DNA of 64,000 nucleotides from Protonemura montana (lineage: Eukaryota; Arthropoda; Insecta; Plecoptera; Nemouridae). The first letter of the stretch is position 1; each line of letters opens with the position of its first letter. The position numbers were made by a program, and so were the translations under genes. The DNA lies in the NCBI GenBank assembly GCA_947568835.1, contig OX387607.1, positions 10,245,701 through 10,309,700 on the forward strand. Direction: 5' to 3'. Positions 1-13,964 of this stretch are shown in pieces. The notes under the pieces were generated by a model that had not been told where the DNA came from, searched no databases, and saw nothing but the letters and a program-made list of their open reading frames with translations.

Positions 1-631
1 AGAAGCATACACCACCTCCGCATTCAGAGCGCGTGGATATAAAGTATCTACCAAGCAATTCTAATAAACTTCCCAAGTGAATGGGTGGTTGAGGGGGGTG
101 GAGAAAAGGCAACATCATTTTCCCGCCGTTGAGTTTTCCGCGTGGAAAACTAGACGATATCGCTTAATTACTAGCTCGTATAAACACACCGCACGTTCGC
201 TTCGCTGCATGCGTAGATACGTAGGTTTACGCACTTTTCGGTTCCGCTATCAGCAAAGGAACAAACATTTCCAAATAGAAGCGAACCCGTTGCGCGATCG
301 CACCAACGACCATCCGTTGCCGCAACACACCCTTCGCCTCAACGCTCGGCGAAATTATGGCAAAGTATTTCACATCATCGCTTTCTTGCTTTATGAACTT
401 TTTTTTATGAGAAGTAATAAGAGGCTTAAACCTGTTTTTAAGTTCAGTAACGCAGTGCGGTTTCATTAGATCGCGACCAAAAATCCCCCGGGGGTTGAAA
501 TCCGAAAATCGATGCCAAATTAATCGGGCTTGTACTTTTCAGAACGTGAGCTTTGATTTTCGAGGAAAATTTCAGTAAAATCGGTGGTGGCATTAAAGCG
601 TCAAGAAGAAAAGTTAAGTAAAGGAGCTTGA
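1..631. other. No gene seen
   Basis: Short overlapping frames on both strands (77-469) have no recognisable domain, splice context or repeat match. Nothing functional was identified. Confidence 0.6.
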
Positions 632-945
632 ATCATCTTTGTACTTCGCTCAGCGAGAAAACTTCATTTACCGATCGTTTTGGAATCACATGAGGGGCCA
701 ACTATTAAAAAAAAAAAAAAAAATGCATATAATCTCCGCTGATGTCCGCCATTTTCCATTTGCTCTAAAACTGTTGTCGTCCCAAGATGTTCTGTTTTCG
801 AGTCATTTTACTAATTTTTATACCGATTATAACAATCCCGTGAACAATTTTTACCATTTCAAAAATCCTGTAATACTGGAGGACAGTCCTTGTGTTGCTA
901 TCTCCTCCCGCAGGCCAGACAGCAAATCGTAAAACCTCGGTAGGT
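632..945 (-). repeat. Dispersed repeat family D, copy 1 (inverted)
   Basis: On the minus strand it reads CACAAGGACTGTCCTCCAGT, then AAAATGGCGGACATCAGCGG, an oligo(T) run, then AGTTGGCCCCTCATGTGATT and CCAAAACGATCGGT. These blocks are collinear with copies 2 and 3. The A17 run at 707-723 lies inside it. Confidence 0.7.
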
Positions 946-3900
946 GTCTCTATCTTTCTTCCTACACACAATTGTAAGTTACATTGCAACTGCTAAATGA
1001 GTTTTTCAAAAATGATTTGATACACCAACAAACAAAACTCTTGTGCCAAACTAGGAGCCAGGAGCCACGATTTACGAGCTACATTTTGAATGCAAAGATA
1101 GGAGGGCAATTTAACAAAGGAGACACCTAGCTAAGGATCCTATTTCAAACTAGGAGATAAAAACATGCAACAAATATGATATTGATGTGCACAGTCGCTC
1201 TCGAGTATTCGCACACAAAAACGAACAGGCAATTCGTTTGCACGTGAGGAGAAGTATAAGTTAGTGCCGTCATAATTAACTTGGCTGCTTGGAAAATTTA
1301 ATAAAAGCCATGCAATATTTGCACACTTTCAAGTTGTGTAAATTACTAATAAACAATGGCACCATTTCGCTCGCACGCTAATTTATGGCCATTCGTTTGT
1401 TGTCTTATTCTAGAACTGGTCTGGCAATGTAGCGTAATGTAATTGCAATGTAATTGCAATGTAATTGTAATGTATATTGCTATGTGATGCTACTCTGTCA
1501 TGAAACTGGTTGTGTCATCACTATAATCCTGACAATGAGCATGTGAACTTGTCATAGCGTATGATATTTCAAGTACAAACGGTATAGGAAACCTTGTAAG
1601 GTGTTTATCACTCACTTTGGATGGATTCTCAAAAGTGACTCGATTGTTTCAGCTAGCGTCAAATGCAGCTTCAATTTTAGCTTCTAAACAACAAGATCAA
1701 AGAGCTAATTGCCGTTCCAATCCCAATTTGAATCGACTTTGGGGGCTTTTGAAGAAAAATCCCTCTTAAATTATACATCTTATCATCTTATTATCTTGTA
1801 CGGTATACAAGAATTAATTTTAAAATTTCCCTGAAGATCTAAAAAAAATTCATAATCTTTCTTAAAATTATTTTAAAGCTACTTCAATGACGTAAGATAC
1901 AGAAATATCAAGGGAGGGAGCGAATTTCCTTGAATTTCCTTTGAACTTTCCCCGAGTTTTCCAGCTAATTAGTCAGCTGTCTGGTAAATCGAGCAAGCGC
2001 TCGCGAGCTACCGGTCAAAATGGATAGGCTCGAGACATGCCTTCTATCGACTACCCGGGCAAGGTGCGTCCGCCATTAATTCACAGACAACTTTTCACGT
2101 TCAAGAGAAATTGCCAAGACATTTCATTAGGAAACAAGACGTTTGCCGAAAATAACGGACCGAAGATTAATCGGACTGCGATATTTTACGTCTAATTAGC
2201 GTCTTATATACCTGCTTTTGTCGAGAAGCCGAAATCATTATCTTAAACAATGTTGATTTAGACGGGATATTTGATACGTCTAGGATGCTAATTTTAATAA
2301 CTCTTATGGCGTGTTCGACGGCAGGGTTGAAATTTGCTCGATGACGCCATGCTTTTCACCGGGCTTGCACCAGCTCTGAGCGAGAGAGCTCCCACCCTAA
2401 CTAGCTGATTATTTTCCTATTGCACCGTCGAAATTATCGGAAATAGAAAAGTGCATCGGGAGTGACCCGAGAGCGAGCAACTCTGCCGCAACGCAGGAAA
2501 GTTACACTGGGGCAGTCACATGCTCAGTCGAATACACATATCACTCTCGGTGCACATCCGGGGAGCACCGGGGCAACCGGTCAAGCACGCTATTCGATCC
2601 TCTTCAATTTAGCTACAAAATATATGTACACAAATATCACTAGGAGCTTCCAAAAGCTATGAAAACACCTTGACAGACAAATAAACTTCTTCAGAAACAC
2701 TTCATAGCAGAAGACACACTTCAGAACACCTCTCTAAGTAGCAAGGCGCTTTGGGTGGCTAACTAATCACCATAAATGCAAAGGACCATCTGCTTTGCCA
2801 AACACTCATTTTAACCAACATTTATGATTGCTTAAATGGCCTGTTGATAGACCCAATTACAGTAACAGTGTCACAAATAGTTCAGTCAAAGGTAAGTACA
2901 CTCTAAGATTACTTTTATGGTGGGCCGGCCAATTTCGTGGAAAGGGTACTTGATGTTTTTAACCATATAATAATCAAGCGGATTAACCCTAAGAGTGTTA
3001 TAGCAGTTTATCCAAGTGTAAATTCTTAACAGGAATTATCGTAATGCCATTGAATTTGCATATTAACTTTCGCTATTATTTTGTCAAATTTAATAATTTC
3101 ATTTCATTAGAGCTGTGTTGAAACATTGTTATTGCTACGCCTGATTGCGAGGCTTTTCCCTAGTACCTACCCTATTTTCAAACTTGCCTGACAATTTCTT
3201 ACTGAACTGTATCTCATTATTCCAAGGAGATGATGATCATTAAAAAGAGACTCTTCAGGCGAAATCGCAGCTTACTGCAAGCATCAACTACATGTAAGCT
3301 GAAAAGCGATACCTGTGTCAAGTGCTAAAAAATTCTATGAATATTAATGCATCCGAATTATTTCCACATTCAGGTAGTGAGTATCTTCATCCAGTGCGAG
3401 CGATCTCTAGGTTTAATTTTTAATTTTAATGAAAATATGTGAATAGAGGTGTGGTAACAATTTTACTTAGGTCAAGAAAAAAACCACTCAAAAACTTCTG
3501 GCTGAAAATAATTACTCGCATGTCTCTCATCCCATGAAGAAAAGCGATCCATTCCCGTCCTTCCCGGCTCTGAGGTTTGTGACGGAAACAATTTTCAAGT
3601 TTGTCTGTTAAAACATTTTTCCCTCCTAGTTGTACCTTAGCGAGAAGATGATCCATTATATTTCTATACACAGAACCTGTACTTACATTTTCCATCAAAA
3701 GCAACATATATTGAACCTTGAGACATTGTTTTCTAGCTGAAGAAGACTGAAGCACTTACCGGTAAACGGATAAAGAGTGGAAGCATTTCTCTAGTAAATT
3801 ACGCTCATCCCTTTTCATCGAATCTTACCTGTAAAGAGCAGAGAATAACAGGGATTAATGATTTGCATGTATTTGCATTTGTATTCAATACGAGCAGTTT

Positions 3901-4084
3901 GTCTCGCGAATAATGAATTGCGCCAGCGAATTAGAATCCGCGTTAAAACCACGGGTCTTGTAATTATCTAGATTTCTGTCACAAAAGCTGGTGGAGGTGC
4001 CGGATACAGCTATAAAATTCAGCTTATTTTCAAGCTGCGATCGCGTTGGCAACCGTAATATTTGCCCCAGAGACAAATAAGCTG
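946..4084. other. Non-coding, AT-rich
   Basis: It holds the 11-bp tandem repeat near 1434 and no convincing exon. The 66-109-residue frames here have no recognisable content. Confidence 0.6.
1434..1475 (+). repeat. 11-bp AATGTAATTGC-type tandem repeat
   Basis: About four imperfect units of GTAATTGCAAT run from 1434 to 1475. It is simple sequence in intergenic or intronic DNA. Confidence 0.75.
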
Positions 4085-4295
4085 TCAGAATTGATTGATA
4101 AACCTGTGTTGTCGTATGTTCCTCGAATTGAAGGAAACCTCAGTGCGTTTTGGTTTAGCAAATATCACTGGTTTAACTGGAGGAAGGGGTGAGAGCAGCT
4201 ATGAGAGTTGACAACACAGTTTAGATGGTCGAATCGAGACGAGTTGAAATCTTGACCCGTAACAAGATAAACATGAATCGAACCTATCTAAGAAT
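4085..4295 (+). repeat. Dispersed repeat family A, copy 1
   Basis: It shares with the other A copies an ordered series of short blocks: a CAGTGCGTTT block, ATCACTGGTTTAACTGG, GGGGTGAGAG, GTTGACAACACAGTTTAGA, GGTCGAATCGAGACGAGTTG and AACAAGATAAACATGAATCG. It is non-coding and degenerate. No family name can be given from memory. Confidence 0.7.
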
Positions 4296-6049
4296 GTACA
4301 GGTGCAACGTTTACGGGATTCGTATACATTTATCTCGTCTTTCTTTCCTCGTAAGTCGTTCTTCTCAACAAATATTCAAAAATATTCAAACCCAGATACG
4401 AACATTAGACCGCCCCAAACATAATGGTCCAACGCATAAAATCTCGAACAATAAATAAAATCTAGCTTTCACGTCTCGAGCATTTACGTTCCATCGTCCA
4501 TTACAATGTTCCATCACTATAAATAACAATTTAGTGGTGATATTTCGTTGCCCTGGAAGCAGTAAATGTAAGCGTGTAAAAGCAATGCTCGCTTCCATTA
4601 GGGAAAGATCATTAAATACTCTTTAAGTTCCACGTCCAATAAAGTCAGTCTGATGTATCATGATCGTCATCATCATCGCGAGATTAACGAACCAATAACA
4701 TGCCCCGTCACAGAAACGAGTGGTTGTTATCGATCGATGATATATCAATTAACAGAAATGTCTTCGACGGTTGAACGCGTTGTTGAAATTTAAACGTCAA
4801 GTCACTGGCATGTCAAGACTAACTGTCTGTCATTTGAGAGACAAAAAATCTACCAACCGCTTGAGCTCGGTGAAGCGTGATCACGAGAAAATAGTTGGAA
4901 GCAATTTAGTTTCGTAAGTACGCTGAGGTTACCTAAAAAAAAACGACTGGAAAGGAATCATTTTTAATAAAATGTCAGTCAGCATTAAAAAGGCGCATTT
5001 TCGGTGTAAAAAAAAATAATAATCTGGTGGCACAAACTTTTTTACTTGAACGCGGAGAGCATTGAGTTTGAGGGACGAAAGAATATCATTCTGAAATAAA
5101 AAATAATCCATCGCTCACCTAAATTTTAACCAACCATTAAGCTTTTAATCTTTTAGATGAAATTGATTTTAAACTAAAAATCAAGAGCGAACGAGAAAAT
5201 CACTTCAACCTTTCAGAAAATGTAATTACAGTAAAACACATGACCGGTGCACGGCAAGACCAACGTCACCCCTCCACACCCTTAACAATATCAGTACTTA
5301 AAAGGACAATGAACGCTTTCATAATTCACACATTTACTGACAACTTTATCATTTTACGATGATTCTCAACCGTGAGCACCGCAGTTTCATCTGGTTTAAG
5401 TGCTACTATAACGATTAGTGCCCGCGGTAGTTAGCGCCAAGGACACTACAACCCTTGAATGCATGCACACATAACACTAATAAAACTACCCCCTTATAAC
5501 GCGCTGACTCTGTTCTGATGACATACACAAAGTTAATCACCTAGCGCAGTTCTGAATCACCCACGAAGCGTGGCAAGGTCGTAAATGAGGAAGGTTAATT
5601 GCCCAAACAGTGCCAAATTTTGACCCATGACCAGGCAAGATCGCTTTATGATACAACGGTCAGATTTTGAAATTTCGTGCATATCTATTTAAATCCCGGA
5701 TCATATATATCGATAGAGTTTACCTTCGCGACTTGCAACAGCTATTTGTGATATAAATTTTCTGACATTTTTCAATATTTACAACTTTCAGTGGGCAGTT
5801 TTTTTTTCATTCAACACTGCCACCGAATTTTCCAATCCTTTTCCCACTTGTATTGACCCTTCGTGTACCGTGTACAGCAGGTTGCGCAGGTGCTCGATCA
5901 GGGTTTGAATTCTGTCTGAAGACACAATGGCCTCGCCGTGTTTTCGGTTTTTGTCGACCAAGACGCGCTATGAAATGGAGACAGCTGATCAAGGCGGAAG
6001 TTTGTGAAGGCACCGGAAGACAGGGCGTGGGAAAGGGATGTTGAGGCTG

Positions 6050-6084
6050 CAGGGGCGGGGGTGAAGGCGGGGGTGAAGGCAGTG
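6050..6084 (+). repeat. G-rich minisatellite (GGCGGGGGTGAA)
   Basis: GGGGCGGGGGTGAAGGCGGGGGTGAAGGC is two near-perfect 12-base units plus partial flanks. Its G runs could form a quadruplex on the plus strand. Confidence 0.7.
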
Positions 6085-7675
6085 GTAAATTAGGGCGATC
6101 GGGGCAGGTAGGAGAGCAGCCTGCAAGGGTGTAACGACAAGGGTTGGGAGCAACGAGCTCTTACCAATCTCAGATCTTAATGAAAATTGCCACTTTTGAT
6201 CGAATTTTACGATTGATGTTATTGAAAAAGTTGATGGTGTTCCCTCGTACACGTAGTATACCTATACACAAGACATCGTAATTTTTTATTACCAAATTTT
6301 ATAGAAGACAACAAGATAAAAGACAAGCCAGTGCGTATTTCCAGGTTACAATCAACTTAACGAATTTACTTTTATTACTTTTATACCGCACGCGTTGGGC
6401 ACAAAATGGCTGGCCACGATTGGCTTTAGGGCGTCCGAACTTTTGATTGTGTTTACCAATGTCTCCTGGGTGAGTGACTGATGAAACTCGAGTCCATGGC
6501 GATTTTAGAGCGTTGGAAGTTTTTTTGCGTCCCCCACTTTCTCGGCGACTACGGCTAGCCACGCTGCATGCGTACTTGGACGTATACCCTCTCGATCAAG
6601 TCAACCACGCCGCCATTAGCCACAGCGACACCGGAAAGCACTTACCGTCCCTTTCTAAAGAACTAGAGACGAACTCAGACCGCATACAATAAACCCAAAG
6701 ACCAACACTTCCAAACCGAGACCACACAACCCCCCACCTCACTTTGCTTACTCTGGTTACGTACATGAAAACGGCACCAATCACACTAAGAATGCAACTT
6801 TCAGACTCGTATCAAATAACCATTGTCGTGAGACGAGCAATGGAAGTAATTAGCAAAGTTCGGTGCGAAGATTACGAGCGTAGTTGATAATAATGATAAA
6901 TCAAGACGGGGTAGGTAATTACTTATGAAGAACATCGTATGGGGTAGCGTTATCATATGATGCAGATGCATAGAGCTTGGTAATCACAAGACGCGAGCTG
7001 TATGGTAATTAGCAATTAATAAGTACTTAGACTTGCGTTGATTATATGTGATAAATCTCTGTGTGTGAAAGTCACTGTGGATACCCGGGCTTGGATCTGA
7101 GGAATGGGTGTAAATGAATTGACTGCATTTCCTGCTGTGTCTATGATCCAATTCAAAGTGGAGGACGCTCTCGGGTCCGATAGTACGAGGTGAAAGAAAT
7201 CCTTTCAGCTTTCCTCATTTCGCTTGTTCCCGTCTCTTCAAGTATTTTCCACATGGAATAGTTTCTATTCTGGCTTTAGAGCTGTGGGCACCTACGAATG
7301 CGTATATCACGGACTATGTGCTAGCTAGCTAGCAGTACTATTCTTTGCGTGGGGAATCGAAGCTCTATAAAATGCTGAATAATAGCTCCATTGTGATGAT
7401 AAACGTAAAAAGCATTCCTGCCTAGGGATGAATTAAACCCTGTTAGTGGTTGTTACGGGGGACGAGGCAGAAAACTTCACGAGTACAGCTGGAGTCTGTG
7501 TGATATCACATGGCATGGGAATCGTTACAAACTTGTAAATTCTAAGTCCCAAACAGGAATTTTTCAGGATTTCTCTCGACATTCCTGTCGTCGTCTATAG
7601 AAATGATAAATCTTTTTTTCCCAACCAAATGCAAATATCAAGCGTTATAAATGATAATATATATTTTGTGATTGA

Positions 7676-7699
7676 AACTTGAGAACGTTTTCTCAAGTT
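7676..7699. other. Perfect 10-bp inverted repeat, CGTT loop
   Basis: AACTTGAGAA and TTCTCAAGTT flank four bases. No gene or known element adjoins it. It could be chance in a 64-kb window. Confidence 0.75.
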
Positions 7700-10600
7700 C
7701 CGTCTCTGGCTTAGGTTGACGACGCGTTTGTATATTTAAAAAATGTGTTTTTTTTTTTTTTAATTAAAATAAAACGCATTGCACCGAAGTCATGATATCA
7801 ATAACTCTATGTAGGGTGAGGGGGGGGGGCGTTGGGGTAATAAGTTAGACCACGGCTACCATCACAATTGAGAGCTCGATCAATTGAACAAATAGACAGA
7901 AAAATGAAATCTATTTTCAGTTGGTAACCGTGGGTAGCAGCAGGTTACCGACATGCCGAACAGTGGACTTGTTTGAAAACTGTTGTGGCCTGTTCATTCC
8001 CACAGCTTAGGAAATAATCTTACACTGTTTATTTTTCAAGCTATAACCACACAACATTTTAAAAATCTAAATATTTATCAACGGAAGGGGGCGCTCATTT
8101 TCAAACCACAAAAAAACAGCCCCTCAAAATATCGCTGGAACAAACGTGAAATCTTTCTTTGGTTAAAAAGATGAGTTTTCTCTATATATATGTAGGTATA
8201 TATATTTGAAAACATAAAATCACCCCAAAATCCGCTCCTCAAAGCCCCCGAAAGGATCCCCCTTGTGTGCTGTGGTGACAGGATTGATAAATGCGCCTCC
8301 ATCCGATCATGAATTCAGTTACAAGTCAACGAACACCACGTGACGGAACTATGAAATACAAACTGATTCCCTCAAAATTAAATCGTGTCTACGATTTCCT
8401 CGTGCCTTTGGCGTTTGTAACCGAAATTCAGACAGACTCGACAATGCGGAATTCACAAACGGCGATGACTGCGTTGATGTTATTGGACACTAAGAACTAA
8501 GAAGTGAATTTGAGACAAACCAAAGCATACATATTATATTGTTTGTCAACTGAATTCAAAGATGTTTCGCGTAGTGTCGCGGAGAAAATGTTCCCATTTC
8601 CATGTCGTCTCTCGCGTGAACGTCACATGTGGCGGAGAAGACATCTGACAGGTTTCGAACTCACGTACTCCGACTCAAGACACGCGTCAAGAGCATCAAG
8701 ATGGATTATATAGCTACATCTCAATGCGAGTACAATAGAGGAAGCTGGAAGGGAACGCGAACAAACTCACGTTTTGATTGATTCGATTCGGAACTGGACT
8801 ATCAAACAGTGGTGTGGGTAACACAACAAAGAGGAGAAAAACATGCCAGTGGTTTTCTTTTTTCAACAGCTTTGCCACATTTTTGTGTCCAGGTTTTGGT
8901 GCGGTGGGGGGCAGAGTGGGAGGATAGCAATAGTATAAATAGATTTAATAGAAAGAATCTGAAAGAGCAATGAAATGTGAAAGAAAATGAAGTGTGTTGG
9001 AGCGCGATGAAATTTCACCCGCGTTCAACTGAGCATAAGAAAGTGTTCGTCAGCTTTGCTTGGTTGAATTCGTGGGGCAAGAAAAGAAAAAGAAAAGAAA
9101 GATAAAATTCGATTTTCTTATGTTAAAGCGTACTAAGGAGAAAAATGGGCTGATAATTTCATTGCTCTAGCTTCTCTTTTCCACATAGCAAGGTTTAAAT
9201 TTAACTCCGGACTTTAAAGATGGCCAATCGACACTATGTGTTCAGTTGTGTAAGTAGAGCAATTTCACCCCCAAATGTATCCGATCCGATCCCAGAACAT
9301 TTCTTCGAAAACAAGCGGAGATGATCACTACCTCTGGATCCCAAATTTTGGCAAGCTACCCATTCAATGGCAGGCAAAATCTAAATTTAGTCACACATAA
9401 AGTACGCAAAGAAAATAACCTATAAATAAGAGAGCAAATTGCATCATTGAAGATCCAAGGACATAAATCACGAGCTCTTAAACCAGATGAACACTTAGAA
9501 TGACCTTGAACAGTTTACCATACAGACGATTTGCGAAGAAATCGCGGAAAACCGAAGCAAAACTGCACGAAGACGCCACATGATCAAATCGAAGATAAAA
9601 ACCAAGAAAAGCGACTACAAGAACGTCGTAAAACATTTCACTCCCGAGGTCAGTAAACAGCGTGTACCCGTGACCGCGACAGATTGTTTGGCATGACGGA
9701 AACATTGTTTGGCTGCACGAATTGATTTCCATCGAAATGGTCATCACACTCGAACAAGTTCACGATCGGCTCGAGCAGCCAACAAATTGCGTTTTACTGC
9801 CCCTGCCCCTGGTGCCCCCCTGAAGCCCTACTAAACACATTTTTGTTATTCATTACATTACGCATGCTGATACCTTGCATCGAAAGCGGTAGTGGTAGAC
9901 AGACAGTAAAACCTTGCCGCTGTAAGGTTTCCTGGCTTTTTTGACATTAGGGGGCCAAAAACAACGAGGGGGCTCATTTCAATTTCGATGGTAAGGCGAA
10001 TGAGCTTTGAGCCTCGTAAAAAATAAGTTATAAAGTTGATTTGTTAACAGCCGAATTGACATGAAGAATGTTTTTTTTATCAGCCCTCGAGCACCGCTAA
10101 GATCCCCCTGCATTCACGATATTGTCAATAAGAAAATAATTCAATCTTGTTATTAAACTGATATTTTCGGTAAAATATATAAAGATGTAATGAGACGATA
10201 TTGGATGTGGGCGTGTGGGTGGGGGCGAGGTCCTTCTTATCACAGACACTGATGTGTCGTATTTCCAAAGCCAAAAACACAATCGAATCTCCCAGTCTTC
10301 CAACGTATCGAATAAAAGGGTTGTTATCCCTAGTTTATCTGTTTTTCCTCACAGTATATGGATACAAACCCCCGGCCCTGCTATTATTTCCTCAGGTTTC
10401 ATCCCTATTATCCCGACCTGTCATAGGGATTCACTCCCATCAATCTAACCCAGCCATCTCCTCTAGGTTTACATCCCCTTCACGTCAGATCCCATCTTCT
10501 CTGGCCAGACTTTCCGCCTTTCCTTACACATTTCCTTCCCGACCAGACTTTGGGACACGCATGAAGTTCGAGGCCACGTCAACTGAACTACGTGCTCTGC

Positions 10601-12149
10601 CGCATTTTATTCCTTTTGTGTGTAAAATCGTAAATCAACGTGTGGAATCACATGCTCGATGCATATACACGCAATGTTAATGTCTCTGGTATGTTAGACT
10701 CCTTGGCACGGGGTAAACTCGAACCTGCTAGCGCTGTCTTACACGCTTGCCAAGACAGACATCTTCGGTAGAAGTCACGGCCAGCCAAAGATTTTCTTCT
10801 GTCATGCTTTCAGAAATTCAGCGCCCGTACAGATTTAATAATTTAAATCACAAAAAAAAAACTGGCAGGAAATTTTTTTCCTTTTGCTTTCGAGATGCAT
10901 TTTAAATCGCAAGTAACGCATCTGGGTGCTGTTTTATTTACAACCTCGTAATCCAAGAGTTTCCTCAATCCCCGAATCGTATTCATCAACACCATCAAAC
11001 TTTAAACCGTAAAGCAATTACTTCCAAAGCTAGTTACACCCTCTTGCAACATCTTGTTTTATTCGCCGCATCAAGTTTTCAATCTTATACATAATTCTCA
11101 TCTTCGCGTGTTTGTCGATTTCACCCCTTTCATCTTTCATCCCTTATCGGCATCCCTTTCATACCGTATCTGCCTCTGTGTCTCCGGGAACAAAACCCAG
11201 AATCCGCGCTCATGACATGGGAGCGGAAGCGGAAATTTCGGTTCGTTCCGTCGACAAATGCTAGACAAGTCATCTTTCATCCATTGTACGAAGCAAGCCT
11301 CCTTTTAAAACAACTTTGACATCGTCTTTGATCCGTAACTACCACGAGATTAGAATTGTTTCAAATTAATTAGGTCACTATGACGAAGCCAACGTTCCAA
11401 GGAAGTCTGGTTTCGCTTCAAAGAAGAATTGGCCATCCGTGCGATGGTGCGACTTTTTACACGAAGCCTACACCGTCACTGTCATCTACTTTTGAGGGTA
11501 AAAAATAAGTGCCCACGCTTAAAGTGTTCTTCCTTCTTAATTTCAGCGTTAAACTTTTTAAAAGAGATAAATGTTTTTACTCGTGACAGACGTAACCCAC
11601 AATAACGTTCCTCCTAACGAATAGTTAGTGCCAAACGGAACTCAGCTCAACGTTCAGGTCACTGAAATAATTTTAACGCCATCGCGGTGACTCTTCCCGG
11701 ATCACGGCTATGATTGATTAATGTTGAGCATGACATCTCCACAAGGGTGTGAAACTGAGAACTGTGCCAAAATTGTTCAACGGGAAAAAACGAAAAAAAA
11801 AAAAACAGTCTGTGTTCATGCATCTCCAGACACAATCTCGTTTCTAAATGGTGTCGCTTATGCGTTGCGCGGCCTGGCCGTCGACCTGAGCGACAGGGAA
11901 GCCATGCCCAGAATCAGATATCATCGAAACGTGCTATGAACTTGAATTCCCGGGCGAGAGATGTGTAACTTGATTATGAATTTGTACGCGAAGACAAGCG
12001 GGGGTCGATTTCTGAGCTAGACCAGTCACGACATTTTCGTGAAAATCAATAATGGCAATGAAAAAAAGGGGAGAGATTTGTCATGCTATCAATTCCCATC
12101 GGCGATGCCAAATTGACAGGTTGAGACCGATGTTACGTAAGGTAATTTA

Positions 12150-12408
12150 CTGATGTGTCGAGTTTAACGACGCACCTTTATTGACAACTAGCCTTGTGGT
12201 AGACGTTGGTAAATACTTGGGTGATGATGAACCTAACCTAGACTAGAAGGAAGGAGGGAAAACTTAGTGCTGTCACGTGGTCTACTCATATCGAGCACCA
12301 TAAGACAGAACGGGTCTAGTGTGTGATAATCACCCATCCAATACCTGACCTTCGGAGAACTTCTGCGATCTCACGAGAACCGGTGTTTACAACAAGCCAA
12401 GCCGTTCG
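12150..12408 (+). repeat. Dispersed repeat family B, copy 1
   Basis: It starts TGTCGAGTTTAACGACGCAC and includes TTGACAACTAGCC, a short GATGAT run, GTCTACTCATATCGAGCACC and CACCCATCCAATACCTGACC. The same blocks occur in the same order in copies 2 and 4. Its 3' segment continues directly into the 92-bp tandem repeat at 12409-12592. Confidence 0.72.
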
Positions 12409-12592
12409 GTGGTCACCCACCCAATACCAGACCCATTGAATTGTTACTTAACTTCGGTGACCCAACGATAACCCGGGTTTCCAACACGCCAAACCGTTCG
12501 GTGGTCACCCACCCAATACCAGACCCAGCGAATTGTTACTTAGCTTCGGTGACCCAACGATAGCCCTGGTTTCCACCACGCCAAACCGTTCG
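12409..12592 (+). repeat. 92-bp tandem duplication of the family B 3' segment
   Basis: Two adjacent 92-base units (12409-12500 and 12501-12592) both begin GTGGTCACCCACCCAATACC and end CCAAACCGTTCG. They differ at six positions by my count. The preceding 86 bases (about 12323-12408) are a more diverged third monomer. Each unit corresponds to the GGTCACCC-to-CACGCCAAACC part of other B copies. Confidence 0.85.
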
Positions 12593-13588
12593 GTTAGGTA
12601 ATTTATAGATTAATATCGAGACCGGGTAGACCCGTCATCAAAACATGATAAGATACGTCATTGCAAGATGTGCAGCGGGTGGCGTCTAGTCAACAGCAGA
12701 CGGCGTCGGATGGCACAGCACACGCCACGTCATTCGCCCTCTTCGCAAATAGATTGAATTGAGTGACACAAGCAAACATTGTCAGGAAAATTACGGGGTC
12801 CACGCTATGAAGGGGGAAAGATAGAAAATGAGAAATAATCCTTTCGCAAAGTTCTGGAAATATCTCAGGCGCGTGCCTTGACATGTTTGCTTTCCATGAT
12901 CCGTGCTCGCAGGCGAACGCCCTTTCTCGAAAGCAAAAGCGCGTGTACGCTTTTCTTTGAGGAAAAGCGACAAAGCGCGTTTCTTGTATTTTAGAACCGA
13001 ATCATAACAGTGTTCTACTTCGGATACCTCTACAGTTAGTCTTTATTCCCGCGGGAGATGGTCTCGCTATAGCCTAAGTGGAGATCCAACAAGTAGTTCA
13101 TAGATAATGAAAGAGGTTAACAATCGGCTTTTCTTTGCGTCTGTGCCTTGCAGACTAGTCTAGCGACATGCGAAGAGGAAGACCATCCCGAGTCGCAGGT
13201 TGCAACAGCTTCACGGAATCCAATTATTCTGTGAACGGACACAAATAAATCCACCTCAGACAGAAATCTTAGAAACATTCTTTGGAGATTCTGTGCGAGT
13301 CGGAAGTCTCTAGAAACTGATTCATCTTTAGTTTATTTACTTTTGAAGTTGCAATACAAATGAGATGTAATACACTTCATTAAGAGCTCGGCGATAAATT
13401 AGAACAGACGAGTTACTCTGCTTACTTATAAAAAAAATGTGGGAAAGGGGAGAGGAAAACTAAAGTTATAAGTGAAAACTTTCTTTAATGGAGTAACAAA
13501 ACGAATTAAGAATCCCATTAAAAGATGGTTGACGAAACGATGCCACACACCGCACAAGATCGTTTTTAAATTTAGCTCTTAAAAAAAA

Positions 13589-13602
13589 ATATATATATAT
13601 AT
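13589..13602 (+). repeat. (AT)n microsatellite
   Basis: Seven AT units follow an A run. It is simple sequence. Confidence 0.9.
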
Positions 13603-13935
13603 TTACTGTCGGCCAAAATTTTATTCCGATTTCCACACATCGTTATGGAAAATTCCAAGCACGACGTGTAGCATGGTATCTATGGCGACATGTCAATTTT
13701 TTTATTCCAAAAATACTAAATCTTTCATCGTATCTAATAGCTTCTGTATATTCGGCGTTCATCTTTGAAAATTATCACCAACAATAATGTGGACACTGGC
13801 TCACCGCCAAATGGGACGAAAGACGGTCTTTTGAAAATGTACAACTTTTTTTTTCAGTGACATAATAACTTAGCGGTGCCAAAAAAATCTAAAAGCGAAC
13901 TTTTTAGTGTTATGTAATTTCTACCACGCGAGAAG

Positions 13936-13964
13936 CCCCCCCCCCCCCCCCCCCCCCCCCCCCC
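13936..13964 (+). repeat. Poly(C) tract, 29 bases
   Basis: An uninterrupted C homopolymer (G on the other strand). Its exact length is likely unreliable in any assembly. Confidence 0.95.

Larger units (their letters stand above)
4296..12149. other. Non-coding stretch between repeats A1 and B1
   Basis: It contains the G-rich minisatellite at 6050, GCTA units at 7320-7333, the 7676 inverted repeat and isolated B-box-like motifs (near 8650 and 10708). The longest frame (10201-10680, 159 codons) is low-complexity Ser/Pro/Phe with no domain. No gene can be supported. Confidence 0.55.

Noticed and set aside
10201..10680. 159-codon Ser/Pro-rich plus-strand frame
   Set aside because: Low complexity and CT-rich DNA; no domain, and a second frame is open in the same place.
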